Made by a program: the position numbers and the translations under genes
Shown here: positions 1 through 11,100 of the stretch, in pieces
Layout of the letters: every line of letters starts with the position of its first letter
Position numbering within the stretch: position 1 is the stretch's first letter
Source: Fragilaria crotonensis
Taxonomy: Eukaryota > Bacillariophyta > Fragilariophyceae > Fragilariales > Fragilariaceae
Assembly (NCBI GenBank): GCA_022925895.1
Contig: JAKSYS010000714.1
Coordinates: forward strand, 1-30,930
Direction of reading: 5' to 3'
Length of the DNA: 30,930 nt
Notes under the pieces: model-generated
Databases searched by the model: none
Seen by the model: the letters and a program-made list of their open reading frames with translations, nothing else
What the model was told of the DNA's origin: nothing

Positions 1-2403
1 TTCTCAAGACAGTCGAGCAAAATAAGTGACCCTCGCTACACGTTACAACGGCACAGCGTCGTTTGACGAATGCTGTTTCAGTGCAGTTGTCACAAAAGCC
101 AAGACCCTCCTTAAACAAGATCGCGTGGAGCTTGTCCATGGCATCCCTTGGTACATCGCCACTTATCCCAGCTTGTAGATTGCTGGCATGTTTGAGCAGG
201 ACAAGGAGCACGTCCGTGCTCAACCTTCCGTGAGAGATACGAATGAGACACCCAATCACTGTCTTGCAAACTAGTTCAAGAGCGGCTGTATTCCAGGTGA
301 CCTTTTTATCCGCATCTTTTTCGAGCTGTTTCCATCCACCAACGGTAGCCGTTTCCCGCTTCAGGACGTACTTCTCTAGGACATTTGTTGGCTTGCCGTC
401 ATTCAAGTGCCATAAAATTAGCTCTGCCATGACAACGCCAAAAGAATACACATCAAAGGCTGGAATATAGTCACACTTGAATGTGGTTCGCCTTGTACCA
501 GGTATATTCTGGGCACATGTACCCATGGGTTCCAAGTGCGGGGCCTAGTGCTGAGCCAGTTTGTATTTTCGACTCCGACGAAACAGTTTCGTGCTCGTCC
601 ACAACAAACTTGGCCAGCCCACAATCAATGAGCTTTGGTTTAAAATCGTTCATCAGACAAATGTTTGCACTCTTGATATCGCGGTGAAGCACTTTGACGC
701 CGTTTACACCAGTGTGCAAGCAGTGCACTGCTTTCGCCACTTGATACATGATTGACAGTCGGTCAGCTGCAGGAAGGTCGGCTCGCTTGCTCTCGTCCTC
801 GAGAAAGTGGTCGAGGGAGCCGTTGGACGCATACTCATACACCAGAAATTGTTGTTCATGCTTGACATTTAAATTGTAGCCGTACAAGACAATGATATTG
901 TCATGCTGAAATCTTCTGAGTGTCTGGCGGCATTGTGCAACATTGTTAGAACTCGATGGAGATGGGGGCAGGAATAATTGTTCATTGTTCAACACGGGGC
1001 AACACTCAATGAAGGCACAACGTACCAAAAGTTCCCTCTGGAAGGACTCCAAAATGCCGTGTTTGGGGCCATCAGAACTTTGAGAAAGTTTGATCATTTT
1101 GAGTGCGAACTTTTTGGGTTCAGGGAGATCAGGATCTTCGACCAAAAAACATCGCCATAGGTACCCGATCCAAGTTTGCGGATTTCGATGCAACGCTTAA
1201 TATACTGATAAGAGAGTTCAACAGGTTCAGTCTTGCGGGTTGTCATCACCTTAGCAAGCGATTTCCGGTTCTCTTTACTTCCTCCAAAGTCTTAGTATGA
1301 TCACGGAAGGCCTTGATCGCAGCAAACTGTCTATGTTTATGAGCCACTTCAAGAGCTGTTAATTCGTCATTATCTTTGAGATTCGCATTCACCTTGCTGT
1401 TTTGGAGCAACTCGCGGACGACTTCCCCACGGTCATAATGACTCGCAATGTGAAGGGGTGTTGCACCATTCGTACATGGGAGATTCACATCCACAATGTT
1501 GTGCTGAGCAACTCTTGACGACTTCCTGATAGCCTTCTCGGCTTGCCTTGAAAGGGCTGTTTCACCATTCTTATTTTGGGCATTCACGTCCACATTGTCG
1601 TTCTGGAGCAACTCACGGACGACATGCAGATTGTTGTGTTGACTCGCCATGCTTAAGACTGTATCACCATCCTTGTTTTTGGCATTCACATTCACCTTGC
1701 TGTGCTGGAGCAACTCGCGGAAGACTTCCAAACCACCAAGTACACTCGCAGCGTGAAGGGCTGTGTCACAATCATCAGTACCAAGGATATTCACATCCGC
1801 CTTGCTGTTTTGGAGCAGCTCGCGGACGACATCCACATGACCCTTTTGACTCGCAATGTACAGGGCTGTTACACCACTAGTAGATTGGAGATTCACATCC
1901 ACATTGCCGTTCTTAAGCAACTCGCGGACGACTTCCAAATGACCATTTTGACTCGCCACGTACAGGGCTGTTGCACCACTCGTACATTGGAGATTCATTT
2001 CCACATTGTCGTGCTGAAGCAACGCGCGGACGACTTCCAAATGACCATGTTGACTCGCAATGTGAAGGGCTGTTGCACCACGAGTAGATTGGAGATTCAC
2101 ATCCACATTGTCGTGCTGAAGCAACTCGCGGACGACTTCCAAATGACCATTTTGACTCGCCATGTGAAGGGCAGTTTTTCCATCATCAGGACATTGGAGA
2201 TTCACATCCACATTGTCGATTTGAAGCAACGCACGGACGACTTCCAAATGACCATTTTGACTCGCAGTATAAAGGGCTGTTGCACCATAACTATCACCTT
2301 GGGCATTCACATTGGCTCCATCAAGCAATAGGGCACGAACTTCTTTGAGATTGCCATATAAGGCGTTGAAGATCAAAGCAACGTCGTTGTCACTCCACGG
2401 CAT
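1..2403 (-). pseudogene. Ankyrin-repeat protein kinase, copy 1 (frameshifted, truncated by window edge)
   Basis: This is a paralogue of the intact gene at 8110-11316, running from an ATG at 2403 (MPWSDNDVAL) to the window edge in the RING-like region. The ankyrin part (2403-1246, 385 codons) has 11 repeats of about 33 residues. The kinase part reads in another frame at 1193-471 and keeps HRDIKSANICL and LIDCGLA. Breaks seen by comparison with the other copies are a lost T near 1273, a lost A in the A-run near 1142, an extra G near 480 and a lost G near 14. Three single-base losses between about 1503 and 1555 cancel out, leaving about 17 scrambled residues in repeat 9 before the frame returns. 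It is over 90 percent like copy 3 at the DNA level. I call it a pseudogene; assembly indels are the alternative. Confidence 0.85.
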
Positions 2404-4279
2404 GCTTCTGAAGTACTCCGAGTTCTGCAGTATTAAACCATAGACTCGGCTGTTGGCTGTGCGATAGATGTATGGGCTGAGTACGAGTCAGAAGTGCACA
2501 CCATACCGAGATAGAATTGGAATTAATCGCTCGGGGCGGGAGGCGGGAATCAAGCTGATCCACCTCCTGATTCTTGAACGGAAGAAAATGTAATATTCTC
2601 TGTGATACTGTACTAACGCATACTGTAGTACATCTGTGCTTATGTGGCTCATTAACTTCATACAGGCATATGGATCGTACAGTATTTGTAGACGTCCAGC
2701 TCTCAGTATAGTGTGTTTTGTGGGGCAAATTTTAATAGGCTGTATCACTGCTGTACTTTATCCTGAAAGGCTGGAAAAGATGGTAGATCAAATTCGCTCT
2801 GTTTCTCTAAGAGTTGTCGTATTCGTGAATTTTTCATTCTTTATTCCGACTCGTTGGACATTTTTGTCGTCGAGTTTTGTCCGAGTGTGATTTCAAGAGA
2901 TTGGATTTCGAGCACTTCAGAGATTCAAAAGCTAATCTCGTCGAATCCTACTGTACTACCGTAGCAATGATATTAGACCGTTCGTTAACCTGGCATGCCA
3001 CACTAAAGTCAGACGCATTCTCCACTGCGGCCCTGCATTTGATAGACACAGGTCTTCCGTTTTCACGGAGTGTTCACGCTTGTCTACATCGTTGGGTTTC
3101 ACTTGCCCATGGACAATCGATATCGACATTATGTGAAGGAAAATCAGCGGCGCATTACTCTCTTCGTCATATGACAGGCCCTTGGAACGTCAGGCTCTGA
3201 ATTGCTGCTCGCTAATGTCCGTGTCTGCAATCGACAGACGCTCATGTTGGAATCATTTTCCAGCTCTCGACGATATCAATTTCGCAACCACGTCGTCGTT
3301 TGATGCAACGATCACGACGTTCAACAACATTAGATGACACAAAAAGCGGACGCAGAAAAGCTGGGTTTGACAAGATTGGCCCGGTCAAGGAGCTACAGCT
3401 TTGGTGGCCATTCGTATCTCTGCGCAGATTTTGCGACTCAAGTTTTCCAGCATCATTAATTCTGTCGAGCACCAGAATTTCCCCTGACTACAAATCAATT
3501 ACAGAATTTCCCAAACATCCTATCACGAACTCCAAAGACCCTCTACTCTCTGCCAGTAGATACTAGAGACTTGAGACTATCGGGTTGAAATGCGAATGAC
3601 GCGACAATCAGAGGGATATGCATTCATGCATGCAGAAGTCTATCATATTATTCACGAGGAAGCCATCGCTGCTCTCTCAACTCTTGAGTAGCACTCGGAA
3701 CATATATAACACAGTCGCGGGAATCAGGTTGCTGTGTTTGGCGTTGCAACAAGTGCCGGGACAAAGCCTCATCCATCTGGTTCAAGGACGAAATGGGGTT
3801 AGCACGAGGGAAGTCTTTCAAACGCTATTTGGTGCCGTGGATGAATTTGGTTGGCTGTGCCGCCACTCAAAGCCAAGGGACAGCGGGCTGCCGGCACCGT
3901 GCACGCCTCAACTAAGAGCACAGAATGGGCTGAGGTCCACGAGCGAGGACTTCTTCGAGACCTTGTAAGGACCTTTGTGATGCAGGGATGAAGCATTCAC
4001 GAGACGAGTGACCCGTTGATTTGGTCTAGATGGCATTGAGACCACATCACTTAAATAGGCTAGTGGTTACAACTCGACATGACTTCCTACCTCGTGAGAC
4101 AAGATCTCCTAGCAAACGACACGTCCAAGTTTGAGTTGAGTGTATTTCCGTTCCAAAAGATGGTGGCCATGAACCAACAATGAGCGAAACGTATGCAAGG
4201 TTTGTTATGGAATATAGCAAAGAAGGTAGAAAAGGTCTTGGCAGTACATCCGGGATCATGGATAATCAGATTGACACTG
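2404..4279. other. Gene-poor stretch; conserved 5' leader of copy 1, otherwise unassigned
   Basis: The first ~190 bases (to about 2590) match the DNA upstream of copy 3 (24912 to about 25095). They include the motif gctcggggcggga and the phrase caagctgatccacctcctga, so they are part of the same duplicated unit, probably 5' UTR and promoter. Beyond about 2600 the two copies diverge. Short open frames at 2877-3200 (+), 3242-3472 (-) and 3618-3968 (+) have no recognisable domains, and I do not call them genes. Nothing else is supported. Confidence 0.5.
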
Positions 4280-5066
4280 CCACGCCGGCAAACACCATGG
4301 CCAGTTGGTGATCACACGTTTGAATTAACACATTGCCGTTGTGTTTTGCCGGTAGATTAATGATACAATAATCATCAAACTCCTCCACAGTAGGTGCATT
4401 CGGCAATCATGCACCATACGTCAGGACTTGACATTGCGACTTGTCGTGGAACCTCCTGCAACGAGCGCCATCACCTCCAGAGTCATGGCCGCAACTGGGA
4501 TTTCACCACAATCCACGTCGACTCCCTCGACTTGGGGCGCGACGGCCGTATCTCAGGTGATGGTGATACTGTTGGGAGCCCATGACGCAGCGGTATACCC
4601 AGCTGTACCATCAAGTTGGCGAATGGTGCATCACCGGTAATGGCAGCGTCTGCCAAAGTAACTTTGATTCTCTCCTTCAACGTCAAACGAACGCCGCACT
4701 TATTCATGAGACCAATTGTCAACGCAACATGGGGGTCTGAATTGAGTTCATCCATGATGGCAAATGGTAACATACATCGCCATCACCGCAAGGGTCTGGC
4801 CATTATCCCGCTAATCGGGGTCTACTAGTGTGGTGTGTGCGTGTGTGATGATGCTGCGAGAGCAAAGCATCAAATGCGTCAAATGCGTCAAACAAGGATC
4901 ACTAGGACAAAACAAGCGATATCGTGGTGGTCGTACCGTCCCTCCAGGCAGTGGTGCGCCATTGGATGTGACAATTACGACGAATATCGAAGTTGAACGT
5001 TGTCCATACGATTCCACGAGATCACGTCGCGATTATGATTATCCTTTGTCCATTGTCCGATATTGA
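4280..5066 (-). pseudogene. Degenerate copy A of an unrecognised gene family
   Basis: Three regions in this window (here, 5690-6350 and 20155-20850) align with each other but match no family I recognise. On the minus strand this copy shows a 96-codon frame (4773-4483) with MDELNSDPHVALTIGLMNKC, then LKERIKVTLADAAITGDAPFANLMVQLG. The frame then shifts, and a continuation reading DTAVAPQVEGVDVDCGEIP and PTVEEFDDYCI lies in other frames down to about 4330. The upstream part (4811-5017, minus) shares a block around NGAPLPGGTV with copy C. Frames break several times, so it is probably dead. The role is unknown; the signal-peptide-like start seen in copy C suggests a secreted or membrane ancestor. 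Confidence 0.45.
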
Positions 5067-5126
5067 CTTGAAAATTGTCAAAAGTTTCAAAGTCAACAAT
5101 TCTGTGTTGTGATTGTTCAGGGGGTG

Positions 5127-5203
5127 CCTCACACCTCACACCTCACACCTCACACCTCACACCTCACACCTCACACCTCACACCTCACACCTCACACCTC
5201 ACA
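5127..5203. repeat. 11-copy perfect 7-bp tandem repeat (CCTCACA)n
   Basis: Eleven uninterrupted copies of CCTCACA fill 77 bases. Because the unit is not a multiple of three, it leaves several frames open (Thr-Ser-His-Leu-Thr-Pro-His patterns). The short open frames across it are repeat artefacts rather than genes. Confidence 0.95.
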
Positions 5204-5689
5204 TGCCTCATTGTCAAAAACCGATCCACGGCGACGTGTGACGCATCATTTATCGAGTTGGGAGTTGGGAGCCACCAACGCTTTGAGACTGACTGTGTGC
5301 AGAAAAGTCTTCTCTCTGGGTTACTGCGAGTACTTGTACTCTACTGGAGTACTCGTAGCTAACACCATTCTATCTACAGTCTACAGTACCTGGTACTCCG
5401 AGTATGACATACTCCGAGTTTGTACTACTCGTAGCACAGGTACGGTAACAGTAGCTCGGCAACAGGAATCTGAGTTTGTTTGGCATTGCATCAAGCGAGG
5501 AAGGAACAAGAAGAAAAGGAAAATTCAGGAGGGGGAGCGCGTCAGTCAAACACAACTTCATCTACGCAAGGACGCAAGTCACGGATACGCCAAACCAAAA
5601 GTCTCCACTCTATAAATCCAATTAGACCACCAGGGCTCTATACTAGTATAAGAGGGGATGCCATCGGGTACTATGGACGAGACCAGTGA
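5204..5689. other. Intergenic stretch with GTAC-rich self-complementary tract
   Basis: From about 5325 to 5455 the sequence is dominated by GTAC, AGTACTC and CTCCGAGT words in both orientations, for example gtactccgagt followed by catactccgagt. The same composition recurs at 17225-17400, 21535-21625 and 30430-30600. No gene is supported here. Confidence 0.5.
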
Positions 5690-6350
5690 CAAGACCAGTT
5701 TCGTCTCTACGGCAGGACACAGCGTCGGCGTCATCCCACAGGCAGCCAGGACAAACGCCGTCATGGTCATTTGGTGATCAACGCTCGTTGTCAATCGAAA
5801 CGTTGTTGTTGCGTTTTGACGGTGGACGAGTGATGCAATAATCATCAAACTCTTACACGGTAGCACCCAACTTGTTGCACTCGGCAATCATGCGCTAAGG
5901 CTCTTTCTTATGCCAGGACTACTACGACGTAGGCATGTGCAAATCATTGTGAGACCTTTGGCAAAGAGCGCCACCACCGCCAAAAGTCATGGCGGCATCT
6001 GGGATTCTACCAAAATCCACACCAACTCCCTTGAGTTTGGGTGCGACGACTGTATCTCTCAGGTGCAGGTGATACTGTTGGGACGACGACGACAAGGTGT
6101 CACCCATTTGCTCCATCACGTTGGCGAATGTTACATCACCGTGGACGTCTTCTCATCCACATCCGTGAACAATGTAATGGTTCCGCCGGAACTAACATTG
6201 CCTGCCAAAAAGTCACGCGTGATTTGTAACTTTGATCCTTCTTCACTATTGTCAAGAAAGGCCGAAAGCCGTTCCGTGCTGGGTCGCCTTCCATGTCATC
6301 TTCGACACCTTCGACACTGCACTTGTTCATGAGACCAATTGCGGGTCCAG
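5690..6350 (-). pseudogene. Degenerate copy B of the unrecognised gene family
   Basis: This region aligns with copies A (4280-5066) and C (20155-20850). On the minus strand it shows GPAIGLMNKC near 6340, then VTFANVMEQMGDTL and the best-preserved stretch, DTVVAPKLKGVGVDFGRIP followed by AAMTFGGGGALCQRSHN (6119-5922). EFDDYCITRPPSKRNNN follows near 5830 in another frame. No single frame runs through, so at least three breaks are implied. Copies A and B lie in the same orientation about 1.4 kb apart, which suggests an old tandem duplication. The function is unknown. Confidence 0.45.
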
Positions 6351-8109
6351 TGTTGACAAAGATGTTGAAAATATTCAAACTTTTGAATAGAAAAGAGTGC
6401 TTCGATGATTCTAAAGCAAACAAGGTGTGTTGGATGGTATTCCACAAATGACACTCTGGCCGCGAGAAAACTGACCGCAGCGTCTCTCTTGTTCTTTGGG
6501 ATTACTAATGTTGGTGGAGTTCCAAGGAGCAGTCCTAATCTGGTGCTCGCGGTGTCCTATGCAATGAGACTGGAGTCCCCCCGATGGGTCTCTCAAGTGC
6601 TAGATTGATTTGCTATCGTTGTTACAGAATCAATGCCGACATCTAATCAGTGTGGGTCCGAACGACACCGAATAATGAAGGACAGGACTCGTTTTTACAT
6701 TTTCGAAACGCGGGTGCCAATGTCTGGGAAGAAGTCAACGAACGTGATGCTGACTCTACTGGCCCAAGCTTTGGATTGGAGACGCGAGCAAACGCGAGAG
6801 TGCCTCATCAAGCTGCAAGGTTCAGTCTACATTCTAGTATCCGATCTATGAGGATGCACATCGACGGTATGCATCAGCTGCCGCCATAACCGTTGGTGCC
6901 TTTGCTGCAAATATACTTTGACCGTCGAACAATGACAATTCATACTTGATTGCTGACGTTTGTGGAGATTTACATTTGGAAAGACGGTGGAGCGGACTGC
7001 AGAACTTGCCGCCCGCCACCTTGGAAGTGTACGAATGAGATTTTTTACGGAGCTAGCCTCGTGGTGGTTGTGTTGTTGGTTCCCACCCAAGATATGCTAG
7101 GCCACTACTATGCGCCTGTCGCTGTTTGTTAATCTTGTCCGTCAAATCAGTTACGCAGGAATCAGCAATCGTTGTCCAACTGCCAGAAGATCATTACTGT
7201 GGGTCTGCTGAAGGTAGGATACCGGGACGTTCCAGAAACGATTTGAGACCGAAGTATGACCATTAGCGACTAAGACCAAGACCCACCTCGAGCATGCACT
7301 TGGCTTCACTGACACCATTGGCGGCAGCGCTTGCTGTAACATGTTCCTGTTGCCTGGCCAACCCTGCAGACAGCAGAGTACAAATCCACCACCACAGATT
7401 AACTTGTTCTACTCAACAGTAGCGACTGCTCTTGTTTCACAGTACCTTGAAGAGAAGCCGCCATTGAACTGATCAAGGTAAATACCGTGCCACGGGAGCG
7501 ATCCTCCAACTGCCACGCAACCAACGATGAGGAATTCAACGTGCCCGTAGTCCATGGTAACTGGATAGCAACCCAGAAATCTTCGTAATCGCCCGACGAC
7601 GGCACCTCCATCAAATGAATAATGCTGGTGGCATTCATAATCGCATGGTTCCGCGAGAACCCAAAGACGAAGAGATTAATGATGAAATCAGACCGGCAGC
7701 AGCAGCTGACCTGGCAAGGGGCGTGGAGAACCTCCTGATCAGTTGGGTCCTTCGTGATGCGATTTGGCATCAGCATGGTTAACTGCGACATTTTGTGCAG
7801 TCGTATAAAGGCAGCTACTATAGCTGGATCACTTTTGAAGTTGCAACACCATCACGTCCCAGGATCCAGACTCGGTATGTGTCATAATAAACGTGTGATC
7901 CATCCTCCATAATGGGAGTGCGAACGTACGTCATACGTCTCTCTCACATGTTTCTTTCGTTTACATTAAATGTTAAACATTCATATATATATGCGAACAT
8001 CAAGTTGATGTCCAGTCGTCCAATCAGATATCGGTCAGGCAGTCGCCGATCAACCACTGCACACTGTATACTGCATCGACCGTATTTAATGTGTCATTGG
8101 GACGCGAAA
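6351..8109. other. Gene-poor stretch, no recognisable gene
   Basis: Open frames here are short and unmatched. The longest is a 130-codon minus-strand frame from an ATG at 7791 to 7399, rich in Ser and Leu with a CQVSCCC cluster. It has no domain I recognise, and no homologous segment elsewhere in the window supports it. A frame at 6650-6889 (+) is likewise unassigned. They could be remnants of decayed genes. I see no RNA gene. Confidence 0.35.
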
Positions 8110-11100
8110 TCAAGCCCATATGGTCTCCTCGTCGTCGTCGTGTGACACGTCGTCAACCTTCTTCACCCAAATCGTCCTTCCGTTCTCAAGCAGGACAGGT
8201 TCCATCTTTGTCCTCCACTCCGATTCGTGCTCTTTGGCCATGTCTGCCATCGCCTTTAACGCCTTTCCTTCCAAGGTCTGCTGTTTATCATGGTTCTTTT
8301 CGTCCGCCAACTCTTTGATTAATTTCTTCATCTCTTTGGTATGCTCTTTTATTCGATACGTCTTACATACGGCCAGCAACACTTTCGAGGGATCCCAGGC
8401 AGCTGCTACATCGATGGCAATTTGAAGCAACGGTAAAACCGTTACCATCCATTGTTTGTCCACCGAAATCTCAAAGGGATCATGACCTGCATCGCCCGAG
8501 CGCTCACAATAGAAGGTCACCTCGTATTTTTGCTTCGCTGGATTTGTGAACCACGTTTTGAGAGTTTTCGAACGATCAGCGTCGATGCGAGTGATCACCA
8601 CGAGAGTTGGGCACACACTACGATGTTGCAAATGCGCATTGTTCCACGCCAGCCCTTTCAAGCAGTGATGCATTGCGGACGACAACTTATCAAAACGTTT
8701 TTGGTTGTCTTTCAGCGAAAGCGTGATTTGGTCTAATTTTTTGTCGGCTCTCTTCTGCCAGTGGAAGGACCACGTGCTAGCAGGTACGTGCTCACAAATA
8801 TCATCAATTGTGAAAGGTTGGCTCGGACACCCACTGACCAAGCACCGAAGTTGAAAAGTGGCAGGGGTGCTGGCAGGGGCTTCCCAAACCGCTTTTTCAA
8901 GACATTTGGCGCACAATGGGTGAGACTCTTTTTTACACTTTACAACAAAAAGCCGTTCATCAAAGTAACATGGGAGGCCTTGGCCAGCGCAGTCCGGGTC
9001 AGAGTTCGGTTTATCAGTGTTGTGCAGGATATTGTCCAGATCAGCTATGGCATCCTTCGGCTCAACACAGGTTATCCCGTTGTGTACATCTTTGGCATAT
9101 TTCAACAGGTCACGAAGCTTGCCCGTGCTCAATCTTCTTTCAGAGGGAAGGGTGATGCACCCAATCACGGTCTTGCAAACAAGTTCAAGAGCTTCTGCAT
9201 TCCAGTCGGCCCGGCCATCTGCATGGTTTTTGAGCTGTTTCCATCCATCAACGATAGGCGTTTCCTCATTCAAGACGTACGTCTGCAAGACATTCGTTGC
9301 CTTTCCATCATTCAAATGCCCTATAATTAGCTCAGCCATGACAACGCCAAAAGAATACACATCATAGGCAGGAATGTAGTCACAGTTGATGCCTTTTCCT
9401 TTCTTCGAGATATACTCTGGGCACCTGTACAAATGAGTTCCTATTGCGGTGCCTTGCGTTGAGCCACTTTGTAGGATCGACTCCGACGGAACAGCTTCGT
9501 GCCTGTCCAAAACAAACGTCGCCAGCCCACAATCAATGAGCTTCGGTGTAAAATCGTTCATCAGACAAATGTTTGCACTCTTTATATCGCGGTGATACAC
9601 TTTGACACCTGCTGCACCAGTGTGCAAGCAGTGCACTGCTTTCGCCACTTGGTACATGATCGACAGCCGGTTATCTGCAGGAAGGAGGGCTCTCTTGTCA
9701 TCATCCTTGAGAAAGCAGTCGAGGGAGCCGTTGGCTGCGTATTCATACACCAAAAACTGCTCTCCAGCTCTGCCTTTGAAGTTGTAGCCGTACAAGACAA
9801 TGATATTGGGATGACGAAATCTTTTGAGTGTCTGGCAGAATCGTGCATGAGTGTTAGAACTCGAAGGAGATGGGGGCAGGGTACATATACATTGTTCCAC
9901 ACGAGGCAATGGCTCAATGCAGAACACACAACGTACCGAAAGTTCCTTCTGGAAGGATATCAAAATTTCGTCGTTGGGGCCATCGGTTCTTTGAGAAAGA
10001 TTCATCATCTTCACAACGAACTTTTTGGGTTCAGGGAGATAACCATCTTCGACCAAAAAAACATTGCCATAGGCACCCGATCCAAGTTTGCGGATTTTGA
10101 TGCAATGCTTGATGTAGTGATAAGAGAGTTCAACAGGTTCAGCCTTGCAGGTTGTCATCACCTTTGCAAGCGATTCCCGGTTCTTATTTACTTCCTCCAA
10201 AGTCTTAGTATGATCACGGAAGGCTTTGATCGTAGCAAACTTTCTATGTTTGTAAGCCACATCAAAAGCTGTTAATCCTTCATTATCTTTGATATTCGCA
10301 TCCACCTTGCTGTTTTGGAGCAACTCGCGGAAGACTTCCACACGGCCATATTGACTCGCAATGTGAAGGGCCGTTGCACCGGTATTACACTTGAGATTAA
10401 CATCCACATTGTTGTGCTCGAGCAACTTCTTGACGACTTCCTGATTGCCTTCTCGGCTTGCCTGGAATAGGGCTGTTTCACCATTTTTATTTTGGGCATT
10501 CACGTCCACATTGTCGTTCCGGAGCAACTCACGGACGACATCCAGATTGCTGGAGTGACTCGCAATGATAAGGGCTGTATCACCATTCTCATCATAGGCA
10601 TTCACCTCCACATTTTCGTGCTGAAGCAACTCGCGGAAGAGTTCCACATGGCCATTTCGACTCGCAGTGTGCAGGGCTGTTCTACCATCTTTACGTTGGA
10701 GATTCACCTCCACCTTGCCGTGATGAAGCAACTCGCGGACGACTTCCAAACGACCCCTTTGACTCGCCATGTAAAGGGCAGTTGTACCATCATTAGTGCA
10801 TTGGAGATTCACATCCACATTGTCGTGCTGAAGCAACTCGCGGACGACTTCCAAATGACCATCTTGACTCGCAATGTAGAGGGCTGTTGTACCATCAGTA
10901 GATTGGATATTCACATCCACATTGTCGATTTGAAGCAACTTGCGGACGACTTCCACATGACCATTTTGGATCGCGGTGTAAAGGGCAGTTGCACCACTCG
11001 TACATTGGAGATTCACATCCACATTGTCGTGCTGAAGCAACTCGCGGACGACTTCCAAATGACCTTGTTGACTCGCCATGTAGAGGGCTGTTGCACCATC

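Noticed and set aside
1702-2331. 209-codon plus-strand frame, with similar 250-codon frame at 10492-11244
   Set aside because: Both are antisense to ankyrin repeats. The repeat's regular codon pattern keeps the opposite strand open (HIHIVVLKQLADDF repeats), with no independent support.
7399-7791. 130-codon minus-strand ORF as a gene
   Set aside because: It has an ATG but no recognisable domain or homologous segment here; kept only as a note in the gene-poor stretch.
9499-10275. 258-codon plus-strand frame
   Set aside because: Antisense to the kinase domain of the intact gene; no domain of its own.
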